From JAVBLV01 sp031553195 (GTDB taxonomy: Bacteria > Bacteroidota > Bacteroidia > Bacteroidales > P3), in assembly GCA_031553195.1 (NCBI GenBank), contig JAVBLV010000033.1:1-64000 (forward strand): a DNA stretch of 64,000 nucleotides, given 5' to 3'. Positions 24,667 to 33,480 of the stretch are shown in pieces. The notes below the pieces were generated by a model. The model worked only from the letters and a program-made list of their open reading frames with translations, was not told where the DNA came from and did not search any database. Every line of letters begins with the position of its first letter. Position 1 is the stretch's first letter. The position numbers were made by a program, and so were the translations under genes.

Positions 24667-25551
24667 ATGAACTTGTTAAAAATTACGTCTATTAGCAAGA
24701 AAGTAACATTGGCGTTGGTAGGGCTTTTTCTTATTATTTTTCTATTGGTGCATTTAGGCATCAATTTATGCCTTTTACGTTCCGATTCCGGCGCTTGGTT
24801 TTACAATGCAACTCAATTTATGGGAAGCAATTATATCGTAAAAGTCTTTGAAATAGTACTTTTTGCCGCAATATTCATACACATATGTTTAGCAATTGCT
24901 TTACAAATTCAGAATTGGCGTTCGCGCCCTGTCCGTTACAAAATTACAAGCAAATCGAAAACTTCCTTTATGTCGAGATATATGATCTGGACAGGCGGAT
25001 TGATTCTTTGTTTTTTAGTTCTACATTTTATCAACTTTTATTTTGTGAAGATTGGTTTTGTAGAAGGCAAATATATGGTTAAGATGGAGCATGTAGAGCA
25101 GTACATGCAGAAACATATAAAAGAGTATCAGGAACTGGAGAAGAAAAATTTATTAACGGAAGAAGCTTATGCCGAGCTTCAGGAGAGATTCGAAAAAATC
25201 CAAGCTTTGGACAAAGAAAAAACTGCCGAGACGCAAAAAATATTTACTAATCTTACTAAAAAAGAAATTGCAGATGCGCTCGGAAGCGACTTTCATCACT
25301 ACGAACCTGATTTTTACGTAATGGCTAAAGAGCTTTTTACTCAAAAAGCTTATTCCATTATTTATATAGTTCTTTTCTTTGTTCTGGGATTTCACTTGTA
25401 TCACGCTTTTCAATCGGCTTTCCAAACATTAGGATTGAATCATAACAAATATAACGGGACCATAAAAACAGCTTCTCTTTTATACACTGTTTTTATTGTA
25501 GCGGGCTTTTCTATCATCCCGCTCTATTATATGTTTTTCTTTAAACACTAA
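24667..25551 (+). CDS. sdhC: Succinate dehydrogenase/fumarate reductase cytochrome b subunit with large insertion
   Basis: 294 residues. Five hydrophobic helices match the diheme cytochrome b membrane anchor of Bacteroidetes-type enzymes: about 10-31, 53-78, 98-120, 228-253 and 266-292. Helix histidines are visible in LVHLGINL, FIHICLAI, LHFINFY and FHLYHAF, which would bind heme b. Between helices 3 and 4 there is a charged stretch of about 100 residues (roughly 122-225), where from memory family members have 25-30; it is Glu/Lys-rich and helical, as in a coiled coil. It starts the sdhCAB operon. Confidence 0.9.
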   Translation: MNLLKITSISKKVTLALVGLFLIIFLLVHLGINLCLLRSDSGAWFYNATQFMGSNYIVKVFEIVLFAAIFIHICLAIALQIQNWRSRPVRYKITSKSKTSFMSRYMIWTGGLILCFLVLHFINFYFVKIGFVEGKYMVKMEHVEQYMQKHIKEYQELEKKNLLTEEAYAELQERFEKIQALDKEKTAETQKIFTNLTKKEIADALGSDFHHYEPDFYVMAKELFTQKAYSIIYIVLFFVLGFHLYHAFQSAFQTLGLNHNKYNGTIKTASLLYTVFIVAGFSIIPLYYMFFFKH

Positions 25552-25579
25552 ATTTGTCAACGAAATTAATTTGTAAGAT

Positions 25580-27517
25580 ATGGGCGCTTTAAATTCAAAA
25601 ATACCCGAAGGCGTATTGGCCGAAAAATGGACGCGTTATAAATCGGAACAAAAACTGGTAAATCCCGCCAATAAACGCAAATTGGACGTCATTATAGTAG
25701 GAACAGGTTTGGCAGGCTCTTCCGCCGCCGCTAGTTTAGGCGCATTGGGATTTAATGTAAAAATATTCTGCATTTCGGATAGTCCGCGTAGAGCGCATTC
25801 TATTGCCGCTCAGGGAGGAATCAATGCGGCTAAGAATTACCAAAACGATGGCGACAGCGTAGGCCGTTTATTTTACGATACAATTAAAGGGGGCGACTAC
25901 CGCGCCCGCGAAGCCAATGTACATCGTTTAGCCGAAGTAAGTAATGATATTATTGATCAATGCGTAGCGCAAGGCGTGCCTTTTGCGCGCGATTACGGCG
26001 GATTACTCGACAACCGTTCGTTCGGAGGAGCTCAGGTTTCGCGAACATTTTATGCCCGCGGACAAACCGGACAACAATTACTTTTAGGCGCTTACAGCGC
26101 TTTGAGTCGCGAAATTAAACGGGGTTCCGTTCAGTTTTACGAACGTAAAGAAATGATTGATCTGGTAACGATTGAAGGGAAAGCAAGAGGAATTGTAACC
26201 CGCGATTTAAAAACAGGAGAGCTTGAATCTTGGTTCGGACATGCAGTTGTAATGGCTACCGGAGGTTATGGAAACGTTTTCTTCTTATCTACTAATGCCA
26301 TGAATTGTAATGGATCTGCGGCATGGCAATGTTATAAAAAAGGCGCTTATTTCGCTAATCCTTGTTTTGTGCAAATCCACCCAACTTGTATTCCTGTACA
26401 TGGCGATTATCAATCAAAGTTAACGTTAATGAGCGAAAGTCTACGTAACGATGGTCGTATCTGGGTTCCTAAAAAGAAAGAGGACGCCGAGAAAATCTGT
26501 AAAGGAGAATTGAGTCCAACCCAAATAGCAGAAGAAGATCGTGATTATTACTTGGAACGTCGTTATCCGGCCTTCGGAAATTTAGTTCCAAGAGATGTGG
26601 CTTCTCGCGCGGCCAAAGAACGTTGCGATGCCGGATTCGGCATCGGTAGCACGGGTTTGGCTGTTTATTTGGATTTTTCTACCGCTATTCAACGGTTAGG
26701 ACGCGAAAAAATAGAAGAACGTTATGGAAACCTTTTCCAGATGTATGAAAAGATTACAGATGAAAATCCATACGAAGTTCCTATGATGATTTATCCTGCC
26801 ATCCATTATACAATGGGCGGATTATGGGTGGATTATGAATTACAGACTACCATTCCCGGACTTTTTGCTACAGGCGAATGCAACTTTTCGGACCATGGGG
26901 CCAACCGGTTGGGCGCTTCCGCTTTAATGCAGGGTCTGGCCGACGGTTATTTTGTGTTGCCTTATACCATTCAAAATTATTTGGCCGACGAGATCCATCA
27001 AAAACCTATTCCGGCTACCGCGCCCGAATTTCAAGCTGCCGAAACAAACGTACGTCAACGCATAGAAAAATTAATGTCTGTAAAAGGCAATAGAACTGTC
27101 GATTATTTCCATCGGCACTTGGGATTGATTATGTGGGAATACGTTGGAATGGCGCGCAATAAAGAGGGACTTGAAAAAGCGTCGGGTTTAATAAAAGAGT
27201 TAAAAACCGAATTCTGGAGAAGCGTGTATGTTCCGGGCGACACTCATTCTATGAATCCTGAATTAGATAAAGCAATCCGATTGGTAGATTATTTTGAATT
27301 GGCTGAATTGATGACAATGGATGCATTGCATCGGGAAGAGTCTTGCGGAGGGCATTTTCGCGAGGAGTATCAAACCGAAGACGGCGAGACAAAACGCGAC
27401 GATTCGAACTTTATGTACGTGGCCGCATGGGAAAATAAAGGAGATGGGACTCCTGAAATGCACAAAGAATCATTACAATATGAGTTTGTAAAAATTCAAC
27501 AGCGGAATTATAAATAA
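25580..27517 (+). CDS. sdhA: Succinate dehydrogenase/fumarate reductase flavoprotein subunit
   Basis: 645 residues. It oxidises succinate or reduces fumarate with covalently bound FAD. The dinucleotide-binding motif is VGTGLAGSSAAASLG (about 41-55). HSIAAQGGINAAKNY contains the histidine that carries the flavin. The active-site regions FVQIHPTCIP, YPAIHYTMGGLWVDYE and GECNFSDHGANRLGASALMQG are intact. It lies 28 bp after sdhC. The next gene, sdhB, is separated by an unusual 134-bp spacer with two GC-rich palindromes. Confidence 0.96.
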   Translation: MGALNSKIPEGVLAEKWTRYKSEQKLVNPANKRKLDVIIVGTGLAGSSAAASLGALGFNVKIFCISDSPRRAHSIAAQGGINAAKNYQNDGDSVGRLFYDTIKGGDYRAREANVHRLAEVSNDIIDQCVAQGVPFARDYGGLLDNRSFGGAQVSRTFYARGQTGQQLLLGAYSALSREIKRGSVQFYERKEMIDLVTIEGKARGIVTRDLKTGELESWFGHAVVMATGGYGNVFFLSTNAMNCNGSAAWQCYKKGAYFANPCFVQIHPTCIPVHGDYQSKLTLMSESLRNDGRIWVPKKKEDAEKICKGELSPTQIAEEDRDYYLERRYPAFGNLVPRDVASRAAKERCDAGFGIGSTGLAVYLDFSTAIQRLGREKIEERYGNLFQMYEKITDENPYEVPMMIYPAIHYTMGGLWVDYELQTTIPGLFATGECNFSDHGANRLGASALMQGLADGYFVLPYTIQNYLADEIHQKPIPATAPEFQAAETNVRQRIEKLMSVKGNRTVDYFHRHLGLIMWEYVGMARNKEGLEKASGLIKELKTEFWRSVYVPGDTHSMNPELDKAIRLVDYFELAELMTMDALHREESCGGHFREEYQTEDGETKRDDSNFMYVAAWENKGDGTPEMHKESLQYEFVKIQQRNYK

Positions 27518-27651
27518 TAAGTCGGCCGCTCCTCCAAAGGAGAGAAGGCTGCTTGCGCATATTCGTTTTTAGTAATGAAATTTTATATTTAGTAAAATAT
27601 TAATCACCATTTATTCTCCTCCCCTTGGGGAGGTTGGGAGGGGCTTTACTT
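27518..27651. repeat. Spacer with two GC-rich palindromes between sdhA and sdhB
   Basis: CTCC-tccaaa-GGAG at 27529-27542 and CCTCCCC-tt-GGGGAGG at 27618-27633, the latter followed by TTGGGAGGGGC. The purine/pyrimidine-rich palindrome plus GGGAGGGG tail resembles short intergenic repeats I have seen in other Bacteroidetes genomes (from memory). The GC-rich ends frame an AT-rich middle, so the spacer may be a small insertion. Confidence 0.5.
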
Positions 27652-28431
27652 ATGAAACTTACATTAAAAATATGGCGTCAGGAAAATGCAACGGCAAAAG
27701 GACGCTTCGAAACATATCAGCTTGACAATATTTCACCAGATTGCTCTTTTTTGGAAATGCTTGATATTTTGAATGAAACATTAAGTTCCGACAAAATTTC
27801 GCATCCGGTTTGTTTTGATAATGATTGCCGCGAAGGGATTTGCGGAATGTGCGGTTTATATATTAACGGACGCCCGCATGGCAATGACGACGGGGTTACG
27901 ACCTGTCAACTACATATGCGCAAATTTAACGACGGCGATATCCTTTATATCGAACCTTGGCGCGCCAAAGCATTCCCAGTTATTCGTGATTTGGTGGTTG
28001 ACCGGACTGCCTTCGACAAGATTATACAAGAAGGAGGCTATGTGTCTTTATCCACAGGCGGTATCCCCGATGCAAATAGTATTCCTGTTCCCAAAGTAAA
28101 AGCCGACTTGGCAATGGACGCCGCAGAATGTATTGGTTGCGGGGCTTGCGTGGCCGCCTGTAAAAATGCTTCTGCTATGCTTTTCGTTTCAGCTAAGGTA
28201 TCTCATTTGGCGTTATTGCCTCAAGGTAAAGTAGAAGCCAACGAAAGAGTACAAAAAATGGTGGAGAAAATGGATGAACTTGGTTTTGGTAATTGCACCA
28301 ATACTTATGCTTGCGAAGCGGAATGTCCCAAATTGATTAAACGTTCGAATATTGCCCGTATGAATCGAGAATTTATTGCGGCAACTATTAGCGCAGAGAA
28401 GGTAGAACATAAACAAAGCGGAGGCATATAG
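27652..28431 (+). CDS. sdhB: Succinate dehydrogenase/fumarate reductase iron-sulfur subunit
   Basis: 259 residues from the ATG at 27652; a TTG at 27625 lies inside the repeat and is rejected. The N-terminal plant-type [2Fe-2S] domain has cysteines C59, C64, C67 (DNDCREGICGMCG) and C85. The C-terminal ferredoxin domain has CIGCGACVAACKNAS, then CTNTYACEAECPKLI for the second and third clusters. It passes electrons between the SdhA flavin and the heme b anchor. It completes the C-A-B order typical of the Bacteroidetes and epsilonproteobacterial enzyme. Confidence 0.95.
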   Translation: MKLTLKIWRQENATAKGRFETYQLDNISPDCSFLEMLDILNETLSSDKISHPVCFDNDCREGICGMCGLYINGRPHGNDDGVTTCQLHMRKFNDGDILYIEPWRAKAFPVIRDLVVDRTAFDKIIQEGGYVSLSTGGIPDANSIPVPKVKADLAMDAAECIGCGACVAACKNASAMLFVSAKVSHLALLPQGKVEANERVQKMVEKMDELGFGNCTNTYACEAECPKLIKRSNIARMNREFIAATISAEKVEHKQSGGI

Positions 28432-28522
28432 TAATAAATCATAAAGGAACGTTATTGATTTTGGGCATATTTAAGTTTTAGGAGAACTTGTATACAATAA
28501 GGCGATATAAAATCTGCAAAAT

Positions 28523-28831
28523 ATGAAAAAACAGACGATCCGAATTTTGTTCCGTATTTGTTCATTCTTGTCAGATAGAACAAAAGGAATGCCTTTGATT
28601 GTAAGATACAAATTACTTTTAGGCGCCATGCTTGTCGTTGGATTTGGAGCCGGTTCTTGCAGCAAAGAAACGACAACGACATGTTACACTTCCATTAATC
28701 CGTCTGATTCTACAAAAATCACAAATCCTACATGTTATCTTCCTGCTATTGAGACAGGAATTGACAGTTCAAGAAATGAAGAAACACCCATGTGTTATGA
28801 TATGGCCGATCCCGTTGCAAAGGAAACATAA
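28523..28831 (+). CDS. Small lipoprotein with three Cys-Tyr motifs
   Basis: 102 residues; function unknown. A basic N-terminal stretch (MKKQTIRILFRICSFLSDRTKG) precedes a hydrophobic helix and a lipobox-like GAGSC with the candidate lipidated Cys at 46. The short mature part has three spaced Cys-Tyr pairs in similar settings: TTTCYTS (C54), NPTCYLP (C71) and TPMCYDM (C91). I recall small Bacteroidales lipoproteins with repeated CY motifs but cannot place this one. The repeat could be a modification or metal site. A shorter start at Met23 is possible. Confidence 0.6.
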   Translation: MKKQTIRILFRICSFLSDRTKGMPLIVRYKLLLGAMLVVGFGAGSCSKETTTTCYTSINPSDSTKITNPTCYLPAIETGIDSSRNEETPMCYDMADPVAKET

Positions 28832-28991
28832 TTTTCTATATAAAATTTTGATTGTTTCCGGAAGAACGAACTTTTGAAAATTTATAGGGTTGCTAGGCTT
28901 TAATGTAAATTTTATCCTACTTGCCTCAATGGACGCGGATTTTTCCTCATTAATACGCAATGAATGACATTTGTAATTTGCATTTTTGGGT

Positions 28992-29484
28992 ATGAAAAAA
29001 CATTATTTACTTACGTTACTTTTCATTGGGCTGAATTTATATGCAAAACGCAAGTTACTGATCAGTATTATTCAGGGACTTTAAAAATTAACAATATCTC
29101 GGCACGCATTTTTCCTAAAAATGTCCAGTTTTTCCATCCCGATTCCGCTTCAGGAACTCCCCGTTTTTTTCCTGACTTCGACAATGCGTCACCCAAAATG
29201 ATTAAAATCTCATGAGAATTGAATATTCAAAGAATTTTTTTCATCCGAAAGGCGTTTATGCAACTCTCGAAGGCTTAACATGACTTGCGTCACCTAAGTG
29301 TCGAAGTCAGAAAATTCAAGGTTTGGAGGGAAATATAAATATAAGCATTTAGGACATTACAGGAAAAGAAGTTTTCAAAAATGTTGTACATTGTCATTCA
29401 CCAGAAAAGAATGTACAAAAAATAAAAACAGATTTCCTGAGGAAAGGAATATATTTTATCCGCGTTAGCAATAACAGAATGTAA
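28992..29484 (+). pseudogene. Decayed type IX secretion cargo gene
   Basis: An ATG at 28992 gives a signal peptide (MKKHYLLTLLFIGLNLYA). The frame then shifts: the sensible continuation QVTDQYYSGTLKINNISARI lies in the neighbouring frame and stops at about 29215. At 29308-29484 a third segment reads IQGLEGNINISI, an in-frame TAG, then DITGKEVFKNV and later TDFLRKGIYFIRVSNNRM before TAA. That is the shape of a type A (Por) C-terminal sorting domain. A frameshift, a stop and loss of most of the middle make this a pseudogene of an exported, outer-membrane-translocated protein. Confidence 0.75.
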
Positions 29485-29623
29485 AAGTTCAAAAGCTAAT
29501 AATACAATAGACTTTCCTTTCGATCATTATCGGAAAAGACAAGCTATTAAACTTCAATAAAATAAGTCCATACAATCTATATGATTCATTTTAAATTATA
29601 TAAGAATCGTTTTGTATAAAGTT

Positions 29624-30328
29624 TTAGACGTATTTTATTCTTCTCTGAATTTTAGGATTATCAAACTCTCTTAATGCGTCTTTTCCTATCCAACTACAGG
29701 TTTTGTTTTCTGAAAGGGAAAGACAGTATGCTCGCTCATATGCAAATTTGAATAAATTCCGGTTTCTCTTGCCAATCTGGCGCAATGCCCAGTTTACGGC
29801 TTTCTTAACAAAATTTTGGGAATCAGTAGAATATTGTTCTATCAGGTCGAGATATGCAATAAATTGGCTATCCGGAACCCCTTTCGCTTTAAAGCAAAGC
29901 CCGGCAATTAATGAAAAAGCTGTGCGACGAACAAATTCCTGTTCCGATTGCGCATACTGATAAATTTTCTCATTAGCAAAAGACAAGTATCGAAACAAAT
30001 TAAAGCAACAAGCGTCGCATATGTCCCAAGAAGAAAATTCCAAAACCCATTCATCCATCAATTCCGGAGTAAATTGTTCCGGGTCGGCAATTAAAGAGGC
30101 TAGCATGCGGGTTTCATGATAACCCGCATCCCACAACTTGACAGCCAACGCTTGATTATTTTTATAGGGTTTGGCTATTTTTCTTAATACCGAAACAGGC
30201 GCCCCGAAAGCATTCCCTTCAATAGAAATACCGAAACGCTTCATCCTTTCAATATTCTCGGAGTTATGAAGCGTTTCCAGTCGGTTTAGAATAAAAGTAA
30301 ATATTTCTGTATTTTCCGTGTTCAACAA
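29624..30328 (-). CDS. AlkD-like DNA alkylation repair protein
   Basis: 234 residues, helical HEAT-like repeats. The family stretches YHETRMLASLIADPEQFTPELMDEWVLEFSSWDICDACC (helix pairs with the Trp-Asp of the DNA-binding groove), QEFVRRTAFSLIAGLC and NFVKKAVNWALRQIGKRN are clear. Family members remove 3- or 7-alkylated purines by a base-capture mechanism without flipping. Which lesions this one handles cannot be told. It lies 24 bp after the M20 dipeptidase gene on the same strand. Confidence 0.9.
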   Translation of the reverse strand: MLNTENTEIFTFILNRLETLHNSENIERMKRFGISIEGNAFGAPVSVLRKIAKPYKNNQALAVKLWDAGYHETRMLASLIADPEQFTPELMDEWVLEFSSWDICDACCFNLFRYLSFANEKIYQYAQSEQEFVRRTAFSLIAGLCFKAKGVPDSQFIAYLDLIEQYSTDSQNFVKKAVNWALRQIGKRNRNLFKFAYERAYCLSLSENKTCSWIGKDALREFDNPKIQRRIKYV

Positions 30329-30351
30329 AAAAATTGTTATCGTTATAAATT

Positions 30352-31731
30352 TTATTTTTCGGATTTCATCATTTCCGCATAATGTCCGTAAAAATGAGAA
30401 ACGGTTTCTATTCCTTTAAAGAAATTGAATAATGGGTAATTCTCATTGGGAGAATGTATAGCGTCAGATTCCAATCCGAATCCCATTAGAATGGATTTAA
30501 TTCCCAATATGCGTTCAAAACCTGCAATGATTGGAATGCTTCCTCCGCTACGCGTGGGAATAGGAAGTTTGCCGAAAGTATCTTCATAAGCTTTTTCTGC
30601 GGCTTTATACGCAATCATGTCGATAGGCGATACATAGGCCTGCCCTCCATGATGTAAAGTAACGTTTACTTTGACGCATTCAGGCGCTATTGTTTCGAAG
30701 TGTTTCTTAAACAATTGGCTTATTTTTTCATGATCCTGATTGGGAACCAAGCGCATGGATATTTTAGCGTAGGCTTTGGAAGGGATAACCGTTTTGGCCC
30801 CTTCTCCGGTATATCCTCCCCAGATTCCATTTACATCCAATGTAGGACGAATTCCGGTTCTTTCTTGGGTAGAAAATCCTTTTTCTCCGTGCGTATCATT
30901 AATTTCTAATGCTTTTTTGTAATTTTCTTCATTGAAGGGAGCTTTTGACATCATGGCTCTTTCCCTCTCTCCAATAGTCAGGACGTCATCATAGAAACCC
31001 GGAATAGCGATATGGTTATTTTCATCGGTTAACGAGGCAATCATTTGACAAAGGATGTTGATCGGATTCGCCACGGCGCCGCCAAACAGGCCGGAGTGTA
31101 AATCGCGATTGGGCCCCGTTATTTCTACTTCCACATAGCTTAAACCCCGTAAACCGGTCGTAATAGAAGGAACGTCTTGCGCTAACATGCCTGTATCCGA
31201 AACCAATATAACATCGGCTTTTAGCATTTCTTTGTTTTTTTCGCAAAAACCATACAAACTTCCTGAACCCACCTCTTCTTCGCCTTCTATCATAAATTTC
31301 ACATTACAGGGCAAGGCATTGGTTTTTACCAAAAATTCAAAAGCTTTGGCGTGCATAAACGCTTGCCCTTTATCATCATCCGCACCGCGAGCATAAATCT
31401 TTTCATCTCTGATTTCAGGTTCAAACGGCTTTGACTTCCACAAATCTACCGGATCAACGGGCATCACGTCATAGTGACCATACACTAACACTGTAGGTAG
31501 TTTCGGGTTAATGATTTTTTCGCCGTAAACAACAGGATTCCCTTCCGTTGTCATTACTTCGGCTTTGTCTGCTCCGGCTTCTATTAGAATATTTTTCCAA
31601 TACTCGGCAGCCCTAACCATATCTGGTTTATGTTCCGTTTCCGAACTTATTGAGGGAATCCTAATTAATCCGAATAATTCTTCTAAGAAACGATTTTTAT
31701 TTTTGTCAATGTAGTCTTTGATTTGTTCCAT
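30352..31731 (-). CDS. M20 family dipeptidase/peptidase
   Basis: 459 residues, cytosolic. A dinuclear zinc peptidase: VLVYGHYDVMPVDP (first metal His-Asp), ARGADDDKGQ (bridging Asp), MIEGEEEVGS (catalytic Glu pair), ILVSDTG and, at the end, GFGLESDAIHSPNENY (last His ligand). The lid/dimer domain lies at about 190-350 with RDLHSGLFGGAVANP. It is close to the CNDP-like dipeptidases that hydrolyse short peptides. The start overlaps nothing; the SPOR-like gene ends 14 bp away, so the three minus-strand genes may share a transcript. Confidence 0.93.
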   Translation of the reverse strand: MEQIKDYIDKNKNRFLEELFGLIRIPSISSETEHKPDMVRAAEYWKNILIEAGADKAEVMTTEGNPVVYGEKIINPKLPTVLVYGHYDVMPVDPVDLWKSKPFEPEIRDEKIYARGADDDKGQAFMHAKAFEFLVKTNALPCNVKFMIEGEEEVGSGSLYGFCEKNKEMLKADVILVSDTGMLAQDVPSITTGLRGLSYVEVEITGPNRDLHSGLFGGAVANPINILCQMIASLTDENNHIAIPGFYDDVLTIGERERAMMSKAPFNEENYKKALEINDTHGEKGFSTQERTGIRPTLDVNGIWGGYTGEGAKTVIPSKAYAKISMRLVPNQDHEKISQLFKKHFETIAPECVKVNVTLHHGGQAYVSPIDMIAYKAAEKAYEDTFGKLPIPTRSGGSIPIIAGFERILGIKSILMGFGLESDAIHSPNENYPLFNFFKGIETVSHFYGHYAEMMKSEK

Positions 31732-31744
31732 AAGTGTAATCTAT

Positions 31745-32209
31745 TTATTTTTCTTCAATTATATCCTCGTCGTCTTCATTTTCAATTGTATCGCCCGATT
31801 TTAGTTTAAACGTGTAAACATTATCTTTAATAATGTATGCATTGGGATACGTGGCTTTAATTTTCTGGAAAAAACAAAACGCTTCCAGTTTCGTTCTAAA
31901 GTCTCCTACTTTCACCTTAAAGTTAGGTTCTTCAAAAGAAATATAAACCTGTGTATTCTCATGGTTGGAGAGGAAGGTATTTTTCATTTTAAATGCAGAA
32001 GATTTAGAGTAATTGCCGGATAATGATGCTATTATAATCCTAAAGCCTGGAACTGTCTGCGATTTCTCATTAAATAATATGTGTAAATCTACTAAATCCG
32101 GAATACGCGAATCGGCAATGATTTCAAGTTTTCCGCCTCTTTGTCCCCAAACAAGAATTGTTGGAATAAGTACAAATACAAATAATATCAGATATTTAAT
32201 TTTGTTCAT
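31745..32209 (-). CDS. Exported SPOR-like domain protein
   Basis: 154 residues with a signal peptide (about 1-22, ending VWG-Q). The remainder includes GFRIIIASLSGNYSKSSAFKMKNTFLSNHENTQVYISFEEPNFKVKVGDFRTKLEAFCFFQKIKATYPNAYII in segments matching the SPOR fold: a first strand, a helix, VKVGDFRTKLEA as the typical second-repeat start, and a final strand. SPOR domains bind denuded glycan strands of peptidoglycan at septa. The acidic tail EDDEDIIEEK is an oddity. It lies 14 bp upstream of the dipeptidase gene. Confidence 0.85.
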   Translation of the reverse strand: MNKIKYLILFVFVLIPTILVWGQRGGKLEIIADSRIPDLVDLHILFNEKSQTVPGFRIIIASLSGNYSKSSAFKMKNTFLSNHENTQVYISFEEPNFKVKVGDFRTKLEAFCFFQKIKATYPNAYIIKDNVYTFKLKSGDTIENEDDEDIIEEK

Positions 32210-32532
32210 AAAGTTATTGAAATGAATATGATTTGATTCCGATGCTATATCTTATCTAGTGTTATGTTAAGCGTATTTTGTCAGTCAGTAATATTGAGAT
32301 TATTGGTAAAAACTGCGTTTCCAATGTCATATAACGACATTTTAAGATTAACGCAACACTAGTAAAATACCAAGTATGCCAAATTAACGATTGTAAGTAT
32401 GCGTCAAAATCAGTTTGCGTTTTACAATATATTTAAAGTTGAGTGTTGATAGTTGAAAAATAAATAATTAAGCATTAGACGTTCAATAGTAAACACCCGA
32501 TTCAATTTTTCTGTGTATTTAGTTATCCCCGA
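32210..32532. other. Gene-free stretch with an inverted-repeat-bounded segment
   Basis: No gene seen. A 107-bp segment at 32256-32362 begins CTAGTGTTATGTTAA and ends TTAACGCAACACTAG, imperfect inverted repeats of 15 bp (two mismatches). It may be a small transposon relic. No second copy was noticed in the window. Confidence 0.4.
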
Positions 32533-33360
32533 TTACTTAGCTATATTGTATAAATCTTCAGGATGTATGGTCAAAACAGGAATCGGAGATGAATGAACCA
32601 TCTGTTGCGCAAATGATCCCATAAAGAAGTTTGTTAACGTCTTTTCCTGCTCGCTCATAATTGCAATCAAGTCTGCATTAATTTCTGTTGCATACTTTAA
32701 CGTTTCGGTGGTTAGATTCTCTGCTTCGATAAAATCGACAGAATAAGGAATGTGCTCCTCTCCCAAGAATTTTTCTATTTGTCCGACGTATATATCCACG
32801 CTATTCCTCATGGATTGTATTTTGGAGGAATATAATCCCAATATGCAAATCTTAGCGCCGAATATTTTTGCCATTTCGGCCGTAAATGGCACCTTCTGAC
32901 GCGTGTCATTCGAGCTGTCTATAGGCAAGACAATGTGTTCCAGTTTTTTATCAAAATTAAATCCATCTCGTATACTAATAACGGGAACATTAACTAGCGT
33001 AATGGTTCTTACTGCGTTACTTCCAATCCAACGTTTCTCATAACCGGATGCCCCATGAGTGCCCACTATCAGCATTAAGGCTTTGCTTTCTTTCGCCTCT
33101 TCTGCTATTTCCTGATGAACCCTACCTGATCGGATTTTAGGTATGAGTTCATGATCTTTCTTAAGCTTGTCTCTATATAAAGTAACCAGAGAATTTAATT
33201 TTTCCTTACTTGCATTGATTTCTTCTTCATTTTTATTTCTACCTGTATTTACCCAGAGCATGATTACATTACTATCCCATTTGTTAGCAATATCAATCGC
33301 CAATCCGAGCGCGCACAAAGACCCTTTGGAGAAATCAATTCCTACAATAATATTATTCAT
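32533..33360 (-). CDS. Universal stress protein with two UspA domains
   Basis: 275 residues made of two UspA-like halves, about 1-140 and 145-275. The first half begins NIIVGIDFSKGSLCALGLAIDIAN and ends LIVGTHGASGYEKRWIGSNAVRTITLVNVPVISIR in motif terms (GxxGxxxxxxGS-like ATP loop). The second half has HIVLPIDSSNDTRQKVP and MSEQEKTLTNFFMGSFAQQMVHSSPIPVLTI, with a weaker loop. The family binds ATP or acts as a stress chaperone or sensor; the specific role is unknown. It is a single gene, divergent from ruvB. Confidence 0.9.
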   Translation of the reverse strand: MNNIIVGIDFSKGSLCALGLAIDIANKWDSNVIMLWVNTGRNKNEEEINASKEKLNSLVTLYRDKLKKDHELIPKIRSGRVHQEIAEEAKESKALMLIVGTHGASGYEKRWIGSNAVRTITLVNVPVISIRDGFNFDKKLEHIVLPIDSSNDTRQKVPFTAEMAKIFGAKICILGLYSSKIQSMRNSVDIYVGQIEKFLGEEHIPYSVDFIEAENLTTETLKYATEINADLIAIMSEQEKTLTNFFMGSFAQQMVHSSPIPVLTIHPEDLYNIAK

Positions 33361-33408
33361 AAGCCGTCGTTTTTAGTTAATGATTCGGTCTTTTCAAATT
33401 TTATAGCG

Positions 33409-33416
33409 TAATTTTG
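33409..33416 (+). promoter_or_regulatory. Putative -7 box (TAATTTTG) for ruvB
   Basis: TAATTTTG fits TAnnTTTG, 64 bp upstream of the ruvB start. Confidence 0.55.
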
Positions 33417-33480
33417 CAGTAAAGTTACAACTATTTTTTTAATAGAGGCTGTTTTTAAAGAGAAGAAATATAAAAATCTA

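Noticed and set aside
27625..27651. TTG start for sdhB within the GC-rich palindrome
   Set aside because: It would add residues encoded by the repeat (MGRLGGALL); the ATG at 27652 gives a normal SdhB N-terminus.
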